The translations under genes were made by a program, and so were the position numbers. A DNA stretch of 40,149 nt from assembly GCA_002712305.1 (NCBI GenBank), contig PATE01000085.1, positions 40,324-80,472 on the forward strand, given 5' to 3'. Shown in pieces: positions 7,501 through 15,435 of the stretch. The notes under the pieces were generated by a model. It did not search any database. It had not been told where the DNA came from and was given only the letters and a program-made list of their open reading frames with translations. Source of the DNA: Gemmatimonadota bacterium (GTDB taxonomy: Bacteria; Latescibacterota; UBA2968; UBA8231). How positions within the stretch are numbered: position 1 is the first letter of the stretch; every line of letters begins with the position of its first letter.

Positions 7501-9312
7501 CTATGAGGCAGTGTTCAAACTCGCAAGTCCGGCCCTTGCCGCTTCGTTGGAGGGATCGACAGCCAGGATCTGCTGGTAAATCTGTGCTGCTCGATCGCCA
7601 AAACCCTGACGGTTGTACAACTTGGCCAGGGTCACCGTCGCGAACGGTAAGGGATCCTCCTCTTCGGCGCTCTTCAGTTCCTTCTCATCTGCCCCTTGAA
7701 TCTGGGCCACCAGGTCACGAAGGCCATCATCGGCCCGGAGGGCGAAACCCGCCGTCGGCGCTTCATCCACCATCTCGGCGCCCGAAAACTTGGAACCATC
7801 TGGCCCTGGATCGCCGAGATTCGCATCGGCAATGTCGTCCGTGGCCATGACGGATTCAGTCTGGGCCTCGCCTCGGGCAACCACCGCGTCTGGTCCATCT
7901 GCGACTTCATCCGGGTCCACAGGTGATCCATCAGGCCCCTCGGGAATACTCAGTCCAGCCGCTTCCCCCAAGGCCCGACTGTCATCTGACGGCACCGTCT
8001 CGAGGGCTGGCGGCCCATCTTGCACCTGGCGGGCCTCTGGCTGGGACCCGGCTACCTTGGCTGGCGGCGCCTGAGGTGACGAAGGTGGCACGCCAGGGCT
8101 CCGAGGTGGTGCCTTCGAGGGCTCCGGCGCGGATGCCCCTGCAACCTGGCTCGACTTTGTCGAAGAGGCTGGTCGTTTCGGCACGGGTGCCTTCGTCGGC
8201 CTGACCTCCTCTACCTCTTCTTCTTCACTCTCTTCAAATAGACCCTCACCAAGGGCGGCTACTTCACTGCTATCGGGAATTTCCTGCTCGTGCTCGACCA
8301 CTTTGGCGGCCGCCGACACGCCACTATCGGGAGCCCCCACTTCGACCTCATCTGCTTCTACTTCATCAATCTGTATTCCATCGGTTTCTTCTTCTGGCCA
8401 GGCCTCGACGGTGCCAGGTCCGGGCCCCCCCGCATCTGGTGCGGGTGACTCAACAACCGCCTCCGCGACGGTGGCCTCTTCCTGATCTGTGTCCTCGTCG
8501 CTGGCTTCCCGACCGTTAGGCTCTGGCGTGTCCCACTCCGGCAAAGGTTGGACAGCGGAGAAGGGCTCTGCCGCACTCTCGTCCTGGTTCGCCAAGCCGC
8601 TGTCCGGGGCCGGTTCGAAGGGTGCTGCGTCGAATGGGGACGATGGCGCCTGCGGTTCATTCGACGACGTGAGGTGACCGGGCTCCTCTGAATTCTGCTC
8701 TTCGGTGGGCGACTCCGGTTCCGTGGGGCCCATGACACCATGACCCACGACAACGGGAATATCGGCTGATGGATCCGTCGCCGGCCCTCTCTCCGGCTCA
8801 GGAGCTGGCCCATCCCCTGCGCGGGGGGGGGCTGGATTCTCCGTCGGCGGCGGCAGGCTCCTAGACTCGGTGGCTATGGGCTCCGTAGAGACACTCGCCA
8901 TGGACGTAGCTCGCGTCTGGTCTGCCAACCGTCTCAGTTGTGCCGACACAGAGTCGCTCAATGGGTCCAGATGTGCGGCACTCTCCATACACTTCAGAGC
9001 TAGTGTCGGATTGCCCAGTTCGCTGTAGATCCTGGATAGCCGTCTGTAGACGGCGGGTTGATCGGGATCCAGGCGCAGACCCTGGTCGAAGGCAGTCCGG
9101 GCCTCTTCCCACAGCCCCTGCGTCTCGTACACTCGACCGAGAATGACATGCCCCGTGGGGTAGTCCGGAAACCGCTCGCAGCCTTCCTCACACAGAACCT
9201 GGGCTCGCATCAAGCGGCCCTTACGCAGGGCCTGCTCGGCAAGACGAGCAAACACCGGCGCTCCCGGGTGGCGTCGGAAGACCTTCTCGAGTTTGGTTGC
9301 GCGCTCGAACAT
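7501..9312 (-). CDS. TPR-repeat protein with long acidic, Pro-rich middle
   Basis: The function is unknown. The protein (about 603 aa) has an N-terminal set of TPR-like helix pairs (about residues 1-130: GHVILGRVYETQGLWEEART, then PAVYRRLSRIYSELGNPTLA) and a final TPR unit at the C-terminus (LAKLYNRQGFGDRAAQIYQQ). Between them are about 400 residues of low-complexity sequence rich in Glu, Pro, Ala, Ser and Asp. No signal peptide is evident. I chose the ATG at 9312 because a promoter predicted upstream (TTGACA-N17-TAGGTT, 9342-9370) would initiate near 9335, excluding a TTG start at 9342. It is the first gene of the efp-accBC run, only 8 bp before efp. A scaffold role is a guess. Confidence 0.8.
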   Translation of the reverse strand: MFERATKLEKVFRRHPGAPVFARLAEQALRKGRLMRAQVLCEEGCERFPDYPTGHVILGRVYETQGLWEEARTAFDQGLRLDPDQPAVYRRLSRIYSELGNPTLALKCMESAAHLDPLSDSVSAQLRRLADQTRATSMASVSTEPIATESRSLPPPTENPAPPRAGDGPAPEPERGPATDPSADIPVVVGHGVMGPTEPESPTEEQNSEEPGHLTSSNEPQAPSSPFDAAPFEPAPDSGLANQDESAAEPFSAVQPLPEWDTPEPNGREASDEDTDQEEATVAEAVVESPAPDAGGPGPGTVEAWPEEETDGIQIDEVEADEVEVGAPDSGVSAAAKVVEHEQEIPDSSEVAALGEGLFEESEEEEVEEVRPTKAPVPKRPASSTKSSQVAGASAPEPSKAPPRSPGVPPSSPQAPPAKVAGSQPEARQVQDGPPALETVPSDDSRALGEAAGLSIPEGPDGSPVDPDEVADGPDAVVARGEAQTESVMATDDIADANLGDPGPDGSKFSGAEMVDEAPTAGFALRADDGLRDLVAQIQGADEKELKSAEEEDPLPFATVTLAKLYNRQGFGDRAAQIYQQILAVDPSNEAARAGLASLNTAS

Positions 9313-9341
9313 GGCCTCGCAGGGGGGAAAAACAGCCGCCA

Positions 9342-9370
9342 AACCTATGTCCGTTCGCCTCGATTGTCAA
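9342..9370 (-). promoter_or_regulatory. Sigma70-type promoter for the TPR-efp-accBC transcript
   Basis: On the minus strand a perfect TTGACA (9365-9370) is followed after exactly 17 bases by TAGGTT (9342-9347). The -10 is only a moderate match. Transcription would begin near 9335, about 23 bases before the ATG at 9312. Confidence 0.55.
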
Positions 9371-9447
9371 CCCATTGGGCATCGATGGAATCAATCCGAT
9401 GTCCAAAATAAACAGCTACTTGAGAGCGATCGTGCAGCCTCCATTCG

Positions 9448-9476
9448 TTGACATGACGATGGCGTTGACCTATCCT
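9448..9476 (+). promoter_or_regulatory. Sigma70-type promoter for the tRNA-Lys gene
   Basis: TTGACA at 9448-9453 is separated by 17 bases from TATCCT at 9471-9476. The predicted start near 9483 lies about 12 bases before the mature tRNA 5' end, a normal leader length. Confidence 0.7.
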
Positions 9477-9494
9477 CTACCGCCCTGACAAGGT

Positions 9495-9570
9495 GCGCCT
9501 ATAGCTCAGTTGGTAGAGCGACTGACTCTTAATCAGTTGGTCCGGGGTTCGAGTCCCTGTGGGCGCACCA
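9495..9570 (+). tRNA. tRNA-Lys (anticodon CTT)
   Basis: A complete 76-nt cloverleaf is present. The acceptor stem GCGCCTA pairs with TGGGCGC (one G-T pair), the discriminator base is A, and CCA is encoded. The D arm is GCTC-AGTTGGTAGA-GAGC-like, the anticodon arm is ACTGA-CTCTTAA-TCAGT with anticodon CTT, and the T arm contains GGTTCGAGTCC. The gene reads AAG codons. It stands alone with its own promoter upstream and a hairpin terminator downstream, and is divergent from the TPR-efp group. No integrase or attachment-site duplication is seen next to it. Confidence 0.97.
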
Positions 9571-9576
9571 TACCTT

Positions 9577-9608
9577 GAGGGGGTCGCGACTGTCGTCGTG
9601 ACCCCCTC
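9577..9608 (+). terminator. Hairpin terminator after tRNA-Lys
   Basis: A 14-bp stem (9577-9590 with 9595-9608, one G-T pair, loop TGTC) with a run of G-C pairs begins six bases after the tRNA CCA. It is followed by GTTCGTTT, a weak T tract, so it is a plausible intrinsic terminator of the tRNA transcript. Confidence 0.7.
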
Positions 9609-9694
9609 GTTCGTTTGACCATCCCATTGCTTCCATGCCCCCTGGTCAAACTACGTTTCTGGCGTCGAATCCCGGCCTGAACCTCGAGTGTCCG

Positions 9695-12064
9695 ATGGAT
9701 CCAATCCCGACTCACATTCTCGTCGTCGAAGACGAACCGATCGTGGCGCTTCATCTGCAGCAGCGTCTCGAGAGGATGGGATATCGCGTGCCCGACGTGG
9801 TCGCCACGGGGGAGGCTGCCATCGAGACCGCAATGCAGAAACTGCCGCAGCTTGTGCTGATGGACATCAGCCTCGAAGGCGCGATGGATGGTGTGGAGGC
9901 GGCGGAGCAGGTCACCACTCATTTGAGGATTCCTGTGGTTTTTCTGACCGCCTTCTCCAACGACCGTACCCTCGAGCGGGCGAAGGTCACCGAGCCCTAC
10001 GGCTACCTGCTCAAGCCTTTCGAGGAGCGGGAGTTGCAGACGACCATCGAAGTGGCTCTCTACAAACACCAGGCTGAACGAGCGCTCCGCGAGGCGAATG
10101 AAGACCTCGAGCGCCGCGTGGAAGAGCGCACGGCAGAGCTACAACACGCAAACGAGGCCTTGCAGGGCGAGATTGACGAACGGGCTCGGCGAGAGGTTCG
10201 CCGGGCGGCCTTGGCGCGAGTTCGTGAACAGGTCTGGCGCATGCAGACCAGCAGTGATATCGAAAATGTTGTCACGAGTATCTGGGAGGGGTTGGATCGG
10301 CTCGGCGTGCCCTTCCAGAATTGTGTCATCCAGGTTCTCGACCCACAGGCCCCATCGCCCCCGGTCACGGTCTATGACTACCAGAGCTCAGAACCACGGG
10401 TCATGCAAGGTGGCTTGGACGGTGCGGCAGAGGCCGTCATCATCGAGATGTGGCAACGCGGAGAAACAGTCTATCGACGCGACCTCCGCCAGGAAGATCC
10501 TCAAATCGAGCGGGATCGGATGGAAAGATTCTACGGCGAGGTCCGCAGTGTTCTGGATGTCCCCTTTTCCCATGGCACACTCGCCGTCAACAGCAGCGAG
10601 ACAGGTGCCTTCAGCGACGAGCACGTGGCGATTCTGGAGGAATTGGCCGAGGCGTTATCGGATGGTTTCCGGAGGCTTGCCGACCTGCACGAGTTGGCCG
10701 CTGAGCGCGAACGCCTGGCCGTGACCCTGCGCAGCATCGCCGACAGTGTCGTGGCGACTGATGCCGAGGGGAAGATCGTGCTCATGAATCGTGTCGCCGA
10801 GTCTCTCACGGGTTGGAATCACTCAGAGGCGGTGGAGTGTTCCTTCCCTGAGGGATCCAATGTCATCGACGAAGAGACCCGACAGATACAGCAGAATCCA
10901 GTTGACCGGATACTGGGGTCAGGGTCAGCAATCGACCTTGATCTCCACACGATCCTCATTTCCAGCGACGGCAATGAGCGGTTGATCTCAACCAGTACAG
11001 CACCGATTCGCGATGACGAGGGCAAGACGATCGGCGTGGTTCTCGTATCCCGGGACGTGGCAGCGCAGTGGAAGATGGAAGAGGAGCTTCTCAAGACAGA
11101 GAAGCTCGAGTCTCTCGGCGTCGTGGCAGGAGGGATCGCCCACGACTTCAACAACATCCTCACCACCATCATCGGGTATCTCTCCCTGGCGAAAGGACAG
11201 ATCGAGCCGGAGAGTAGGCTCTTCGATCATCTGTCGGAGGTCGAAGCCGCCGCAGACCGGGCGACGGATCTCACCCATCAACTCCTGGCATTTGCCAAAG
11301 GTGGCGCCCCCGTGAAGCAGGCTGCATCGATGGTGGACCTGCTGCGAGACTCTGCGACATTTACGACGCGTGGTTCGAATGTGGCGTGCGAATTTGACAT
11401 CGACGACAATCTCTGGGCAGCTGAGATCGACCGTGGACAGATCAGCCAGGTCACTCAGAATCTCGTCATCAATGCCGACCAGGCGATGCCAGATGGTGGG
11501 AGACTGTTCCTGCAGGCGCATAACCGCGAGATCATCGAAGCCGACGAATTGCCCCTGTCTCCAGGACGATATCTGCATATCGTTGTTCGAGATCAAGGGG
11601 CAGGAATCTCCGACGAACATCTTCAGCGGATATTCGATCCCTACTTCACAACCAAACGGGAGGGCAGCGGCCTCGGTTTGGCCACGGCGTATGCCATCGT
11701 CAAGAACCACGATGGACACGTGACCGTGGCGTCTCGTCTAAGAGAGGGGACGACCTTCGAAATCTATCTGCCGGCGACAATGATGTCCGTAATCGACAGC
11801 TTTGAAGACGAACGTGGATTGATCCTTGGTGAAGGCCCGGGTTCTGGTCGTCGACGACGAAGAGCCCATTCGACGTCTCGTGGGGGAAATGCTGATGCGT
11901 CTGGGGTATGCCGCCGACTTCGCCGCCGAAGGCAGCGAGGCGATCGCGAAGTATCGCTCGGCTCTCGAAGAGGGCGAGGAGTTCGATATCGTGATCACGG
12001 ATCTGACCATCCCAGGGGGGATGGGTGGCCGCGAAGCACTTGGCCATCTGCTGGACATCGATGA
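9695..12064 (+). CDS. Multi-domain sensor histidine kinase (hybrid type, C-terminal receiver out of frame)
   Basis: This is a cytoplasmic sensor kinase without membrane segments. From the ATG at 9695 the order is: receiver domain (ILVVEDEP, phospho-acceptor Asp57 in LVLMDISLEG); a coiled coil (about 125-175); a GAF-like domain (about 185-335); a PAS domain (about 345-460); HisKA with GGIAHDFNNILT (His483); and HATPase_c with NLVINADQA, VRDQGAGIS and GSGLGLATAYAIV. The frame then runs into a non-homologous Arg-rich tail to 12064. In the +1 frame the receiver domain expected in a hybrid kinase begins at once, so the true protein probably ends in that domain, or this gene ends soon after EIYLPAT. 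An alternative start lies at 9635. Signal and output are unknown. Confidence 0.85.
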   Translation: MDPIPTHILVVEDEPIVALHLQQRLERMGYRVPDVVATGEAAIETAMQKLPQLVLMDISLEGAMDGVEAAEQVTTHLRIPVVFLTAFSNDRTLERAKVTEPYGYLLKPFEERELQTTIEVALYKHQAERALREANEDLERRVEERTAELQHANEALQGEIDERARREVRRAALARVREQVWRMQTSSDIENVVTSIWEGLDRLGVPFQNCVIQVLDPQAPSPPVTVYDYQSSEPRVMQGGLDGAAEAVIIEMWQRGETVYRRDLRQEDPQIERDRMERFYGEVRSVLDVPFSHGTLAVNSSETGAFSDEHVAILEELAEALSDGFRRLADLHELAAERERLAVTLRSIADSVVATDAEGKIVLMNRVAESLTGWNHSEAVECSFPEGSNVIDEETRQIQQNPVDRILGSGSAIDLDLHTILISSDGNERLISTSTAPIRDDEGKTIGVVLVSRDVAAQWKMEEELLKTEKLESLGVVAGGIAHDFNNILTTIIGYLSLAKGQIEPESRLFDHLSEVEAAADRATDLTHQLLAFAKGGAPVKQAASMVDLLRDSATFTTRGSNVACEFDIDDNLWAAEIDRGQISQVTQNLVINADQAMPDGGRLFLQAHNREIIEADELPLSPGRYLHIVVRDQGAGISDEHLQRIFDPYFTTKREGSGLGLATAYAIVKNHDGHVTVASRLREGTTFEIYLPATMMSVIDSFEDERGLILGEGPGSGRRRRRAHSTSRGGNADASGVCRRLRRRRQRGDREVSLGSRRGRGVRYRDHGSDHPRGDGWPRSTWPSAGHR

Positions 12065-12209
12065 ATACACGTGTGCGATCGTATCCAGTGGATACTCAGA
12101 CGATCCCGTCATGGCCGACTACGCGAATCACGGATTCGCCGATGTCGTTGCCAAACCCTACGACATCGTCGAGTTGAGCCATGTTCTTGACCGTGTCATG
12201 CAGGCTTGA
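11829..12209 (+). CDS. Response-regulator receiver domain, apparently the frameshifted end of the hybrid kinase
   Basis: This frame encodes a complete receiver domain of about 126 residues. It starts VKARVLVVDDEEPIRRL, with acidic Asp-Asp-Glu near the N-terminus, the phospho-acceptor in DIVITDLTIPGGMGG, Ser-Ser-Gly in AIVSSGYSD, and the conserved Lys in DVVAKPYDIVELSHVL. There is no output domain. It overlaps the kinase frame, being +1 relative to it. Removing one C from the CCC at 11836-11838 would give a continuous GEGRVLVVDDEE junction, which is exactly what hybrid kinases show. It is therefore either a real or artefactual one-base insertion, or a separate protein started at GTG 11829, for which the Shine-Dalgarno sequence is poor. 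Confidence 0.85.
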   Translation: MKARVLVVDDEEPIRRLVGEMLMRLGYAADFAAEGSEAIAKYRSALEEGEEFDIVITDLTIPGGMGGREALGHLLDIDEYTCAIVSSGYSDDPVMADYANHGFADVVAKPYDIVELSHVLDRVMQA

Positions 12210-12269
12210 CCGCACGACACGGTCCTTTCTCCTTACGCCTACATCACCCCGAAACTTCTGAGAACTGGC

Positions 12270-12286
12270 ACCGACCGCAGGTCGGT
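12270..12286. terminator. Inverted repeat between convergent genes
   Basis: ACCGACC-GCA-GGTCGGT is a perfect 7-bp stem located between the receiver-domain stop (12209) and the stop of the convergent small gene (12294). It lacks T tracts on either side, so a bidirectional terminator role is only plausible. Confidence 0.4.
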
Positions 12287-12293
12287 CAGCAGA

Positions 12294-12557
12294 TCAGTTC
12301 GTCGTGGGATCAGCTTCAATCGAGCTGAGATCGGCGTTCTTCAGATAGTCTTGAAGTGCGGCACCATCAGCAGGCAGGTCGAGCACGTCGGAGAAGGGCC
12401 ACATATCGCCCTGAAGAAACTCGGCGGCCGTCTCCTTTTCCTGCGGAGAGGGGCCGCCTGATGAGACGTCTTTGATCGCTTGTAGGATGACGGCAGCCGC
12501 GAGGCGGCGGTGACCGTCGAACTGCGCGCGGTAGGCGGACTTTCGTTCTTTGGCCAT
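12294..12557 (-). CDS. Small protein of unknown function (87 aa)
   Basis: I do not recognise this protein. It is 87 residues, soluble, basic at the start (MAKERKSAYRAQFDGHRR) and acidic at the end. A helical core LAAAVILQAIKDV precedes AAEFLQGDMWPFSDVLDLPA. The pattern 'alanine-rich helix, then AxEFL..D.WPF...LDL' loosely recalls small proteins of phage and integrative-element origin, but this is an impression, not an identification. The start ATG has no strong Shine-Dalgarno sequence. It lies alone, convergent with the kinase gene, and 167 bases separate it from nupC upstream. Amino-acid composition looks protein-like, so I favour a real gene. Confidence 0.6.
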   Translation of the reverse strand: MAKERKSAYRAQFDGHRRLAAAVILQAIKDVSSGGPSPQEKETAAEFLQGDMWPFSDVLDLPADGAALQDYLKNADLSSIEADPTTN

Positions 12558-12690
12558 GGACAGTTTCGTAGCCGCTTTCTAGCGTTTTGAGGTCGTAGAG
12601 AGGTAATCTAAGCACAGTTCAGATGATCCGACAGACACAAAAGATCCCATAGGGCCTACCGGCAAGGTCGAAGTAACCCTCAACCGGCTT

Positions 12691-12725
12691 GCTCCCAACG
12701 GCTTAGGCCAGGGGAGCTTTTTTTT
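12691..12725 (+). terminator. Intrinsic terminator on the plus strand without an obvious upstream gene
   Basis: The structure is GCTCCC-AAC-GGC-TTAG-GCC-AGG-GGAGC with a bulged stem, followed by eight Ts (12718-12725). It reads on the plus strand, although the flanking genes (87-aa ORF and nupC) are on the minus strand. The nearest plus-strand gene ends at 12209. A GGCCTA at 12653-12658 could pair with TAGGCC at 12704-12709 and compete with the inner stem. The last T belongs to the nupC stop codon. Confidence 0.65.
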
Positions 12726-13987
12726 CAGACGAAGAGTCCGACGATACAACCGGTGAGCATCGTCGCCAGAGACCCGGCGATGATGGATCTCAGGCCTAAT
12801 CGAGCGAGGTCACCGCGTCGCTCGGGCGCGATCCCCCCAATGCCGCCAATCATGATCGCAACCGAACCGAAATTGGCAAAGCCACACATGGCATATACGC
12901 AGATCAGGAAACTGCGTGAGCTTAGAGGTGGGGTCTGCTGGGACATGAGCCGAGACAGTTCCACATAGGCGACAAACTCGTTGAGGACCGTCTTGATCCC
13001 CATGAGGCTGCCCACGGTTCCAGCCTCGGCCCATGTAACACCCATCAGCCACGCAGGAATCCGAAACAGCCAGGCCGCCGCGGACTGTAGTGTCCAGCCC
13101 ACTGGCCCGTCTCCATGGACGAGGCCATCGACCCATGCCACGGCCGTGTTGGCCAGGGCGACCAGGCCGATGAAGGCGATCAGCATGGCGAGGATATTGA
13201 TAAACAGCTGCATGCCTTCAGTGGCTCCGCGCGCAGCTGCGTCGAGACCGTTCAAGGTGTCGTCCGGAGGCAGGTCGACATCCTGACCCGCCGTGGCAGG
13301 GACCTGTGTTTCCGGAAGCATGAGCTTCGCCACGGCGATGGCGGCCGGCGCGCTGATGAGAGAGGCTGTGAACAGGTGACCGGCGATCTCTGGATGGACA
13401 CCGGAGAGCATCGACGCATAGACGACCATCACCGTGCCGGCAATCGTTGCCATTCCGGCCACCATCAGGCAGAACAGTTCGCTCTCGGTAAGGCGCTGCA
13501 CATAAGGTCTGATCAACAACGGCGCTTCGGTCATCCCCAGCAGGACATTGGCCGCCACGCCAACCGATTCGGCACCGCTGATCCCCATGAGTCTTTGCAT
13601 GAAGGCGCTGAGCCGCCCGATGAGCCAAGGCAACACCCGGTAGTAGTAGAGAATACGGGATAGAGAGGCGACGAAGATGATGACAGAGGCGATTTCGAGG
13701 GCGATGATCGGCCCATACGTACCTGCGAACTCGGCGTTGGTCACGCCGATGAACAGCAGCGATTCACCCGCTCTCTGAGATGTCGTCTTGAGCAACTCGG
13801 TCAGGGCGCCAACGGCGCCGAAGACGTGCAGTCGCAGACTGGTCAGCAACAGGACCGCTGTCAGGACCAGCTGCAGGACCGAGCCAACCGCCACGGTACG
13901 CCAGGGGGCCGCACCGTGGCGACGACCAAACAGCCAGGCGATCGCGAGAAGAACGACATAGCCAAAGGCACTGTGCAGTATTTCCAT
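12725..13987 (-). CDS. nupC: Concentrative nucleoside transporter (NupC/CNT family)
   Basis: This integral membrane protein should import nucleosides with Na+ or H+. Its 420 residues contain many hydrophobic helices from the N-terminus onward. The CNT signature is clear: GAESVGVAANVLLGMTEAPL followed by LIRPYVQRLTESELF, then MVAGMATIAGTVMVVYA, the NEFVAYVEL segment and CGFANFGSVAIMIGGIG near the C-terminus. All are typical of the transport and gate domains. It is the last gene of a minus-strand group after the P-loop kinase (63-bp gap). Pairing with a kinase suggests uptake followed by phosphorylation, but nothing proves a nucleoside substrate for that kinase. Downstream lies a plus-oriented terminator. 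Confidence 0.93.
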   Translation of the reverse strand: MEILHSAFGYVVLLAIAWLFGRRHGAAPWRTVAVGSVLQLVLTAVLLLTSLRLHVFGAVGALTELLKTTSQRAGESLLFIGVTNAEFAGTYGPIIALEIASVIIFVASLSRILYYYRVLPWLIGRLSAFMQRLMGISGAESVGVAANVLLGMTEAPLLIRPYVQRLTESELFCLMVAGMATIAGTVMVVYASMLSGVHPEIAGHLFTASLISAPAAIAVAKLMLPETQVPATAGQDVDLPPDDTLNGLDAAARGATEGMQLFINILAMLIAFIGLVALANTAVAWVDGLVHGDGPVGWTLQSAAAWLFRIPAWLMGVTWAEAGTVGSLMGIKTVLNEFVAYVELSRLMSQQTPPLSSRSFLICVYAMCGFANFGSVAIMIGGIGGIAPERRGDLARLGLRSIIAGSLATMLTGCIVGLFV

Positions 13988-14050
13988 GATCCAGTTTCGC
14001 TGTCTCGGGTTTCACGCGCAGGTCGGCCTACGTGTGGCCATTGCGGATCG

Positions 14051-14698
14051 TTACTGTAGCACCTCCATGGCAGATTGCAGGATGCGGTGGGGGAACCCCT
14101 CGCTTGACAGTCGATGGGCCCCCGGCCAAACGGTGTAGTCCGTGACCGACCGCGCAAACTCCGTAAACCACGGCTCGTCGCTGCGAGAACCCCGTTGCGC
14201 CATTCGGTCGCGCCAGATGTTGATCGGTGGTGCATCGAGATGGATCACGGTGAGCCTCGCTGGGGCCAACCGCTGAGTCAGGCCCGACCACAGATCGTCC
14301 ACGGACAGTTCAGGACCCCATCCGCCAGACAACACAACAGACCGGCGACCCACCAGATTCGCACAGGCTGTCGTGACGGCACCCGCGTATTCGACAGGCC
14401 GCAATCGTTGCCAGTAGCGGGGCCGGCCATAGGCCTGATCTGGCGAGACGTTCTCCTGTTCAGCCGACTCCAGAATGAAAGCCCCCGCCGTCCAGTCCTT
14501 GTCGATGTGGACAAACCCATTCAAGCGACAAAGACCTGCGGCCAGCAGGCTCTTGCCGACGCCGGGGGGACCGGCAACGATGACAAGGCGGGACGAGGGA
14601 TCTCCAGGTGTTGCCGCTGCTAGGACGGCCTTCACCGTGGGAGCTGCATCGTGTTCGGAGGCCGAGTAGCCACCGCCAAGCCGTGCCACGTCGGTCAC
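14051..14698 (-). CDS. P-loop kinase-like ATP-binding protein (AAA_33 / zeta-type fold)
   Basis: This is a predicted small-molecule kinase of about 215 residues. A Walker A motif GPPGVGKS lies at residues 43-50, followed by NGFVHIDKDW, which resembles the substrate-side Asp of zeta-toxin and chloramphenicol phosphotransferase-like kinases. VVLSGGWGPEL, VIHLDAPPINIWRDRMAQRG and an Arg-containing lid follow. I chose GTG at 14698 because it forms a GTGA overlap with the stop of the upstream dehydrogenase gene; upstream codons in this frame overlap that gene and look non-homologous. The substrate is unknown. Its position between a uronate dehydrogenase-like gene and a nucleoside transporter suggests a sugar or nucleoside substrate. 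A toxin role is unlikely, as no antitoxin is adjacent. Confidence 0.75.
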   Translation of the reverse strand: MTDVARLGGGYSASEHDAAPTVKAVLAAATPGDPSSRLVIVAGPPGVGKSLLAAGLCRLNGFVHIDKDWTAGAFILESAEQENVSPDQAYGRPRYWQRLRPVEYAGAVTTACANLVGRRSVVLSGGWGPELSVDDLWSGLTQRLAPARLTVIHLDAPPINIWRDRMAQRGSRSDEPWFTEFARSVTDYTVWPGAHRLSSEGFPHRILQSAMEVLQ

Positions 14699-15435
14699 GG
14701 AGATGGAGCACCTCGGTCCTGGGGTTCCCAATTCACCAACTGCTTGGCATTGCTCAGATCCCATTTCAGGTCGGCACCTTGCGAGACGGCATAGAAGATC
14801 CCGAACTGGGGGTGTGGTGCCTCGAGGCAGCAATGGACAAGCTCAGAGCAGTCCTTGGACGACAACCACCGATTCTTGCCCGCTTCGTATTCCCGATTCA
14901 CTTCATCCGTGTTAGGGAAATTGGCGATTCGAAGGCAGTAGCAGGACATGCCAAAGGCGTCGTGATAATGTCGCGCCAGAGCCTCGCCGTAGGCCTTGCT
15001 CACACCGTACATACTGTCAGGCCGCACCATCACATCGGCACCAGTGAGAGTACCCTCCTGCTCGTAGAAGCCTGTCACATGATTCGTGCTGGCGAATACG
15101 ACTTTTGGGACCTTGTGAATCCGGGCGGCTTCAAAGACGTTGTAGGTACCCTGGATGTTGGTCTCCATGATCATCTGGTTGTACTTCGTGCGTGGAGTTC
15201 CACGTCCCGAGATGGCGATGCCGAGATGGATCACGGCGTCGACTCCTTCACAGGCCTCGACCATGTTCTCATAGTTGGCCACATCAGAGACGATGATCTC
15301 ATCCTCCGGCTCGGTCTCTGGAATCGTCCGATGGAAAAGCAGTCGAAAGTCGTATCGGTCGCGCAGATACCGACGAAGCGCACTACCCACCAGGCCGGCA
15401 GCACCGGTGATGAACAATTTCTTACGGGAACTCAT
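14695..15435 (-). CDS. NAD-dependent epimerase/dehydratase family enzyme, uronate dehydrogenase-like
   Basis: This short-chain dehydrogenase has an N-terminal Rossmann motif (FITGAAGLVGSALRR, glycines at about 11-17) and a YxxxK pair (Tyr143, Lys147 in SMYGVSKAYGE). The pattern VVFASTNHVTGFYEQ, followed by MVRPDSMYGVSK and a C-terminal WLSSKDCSELVHCCLEAP, closely resembles bacterial uronate dehydrogenase as I recall it. That enzyme oxidises galacturonate or glucuronate to the aldarolactone with NAD+. Its length (246 aa) is also close. The start is ATG at 15435 with GAG about 10 bases upstream. It lies after the WecA-like gene (60-bp gap) and overlaps the kinase by 4 bp. A sugar-nucleotide epimerase is the main alternative, but the protein is short for that. 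Confidence 0.82.
   Translation of the reverse strand: MSSRKKLFITGAAGLVGSALRRYLRDRYDFRLLFHRTIPETEPEDEIIVSDVANYENMVEACEGVDAVIHLGIAISGRGTPRTKYNQMIMETNIQGTYNVFEAARIHKVPKVVFASTNHVTGFYEQEGTLTGADVMVRPDSMYGVSKAYGEALARHYHDAFGMSCYCLRIANFPNTDEVNREYEAGKNRWLSSKDCSELVHCCLEAPHPQFGIFYAVSQGADLKWDLSNAKQLVNWEPQDRGAPSP

Noticed and set aside
11829-12064. Arg-rich tail of the kinase frame as a real domain
   Set aside because: The other frame carries a perfect receiver domain, and the Arg-rich sequence is what this region gives when read out of frame.
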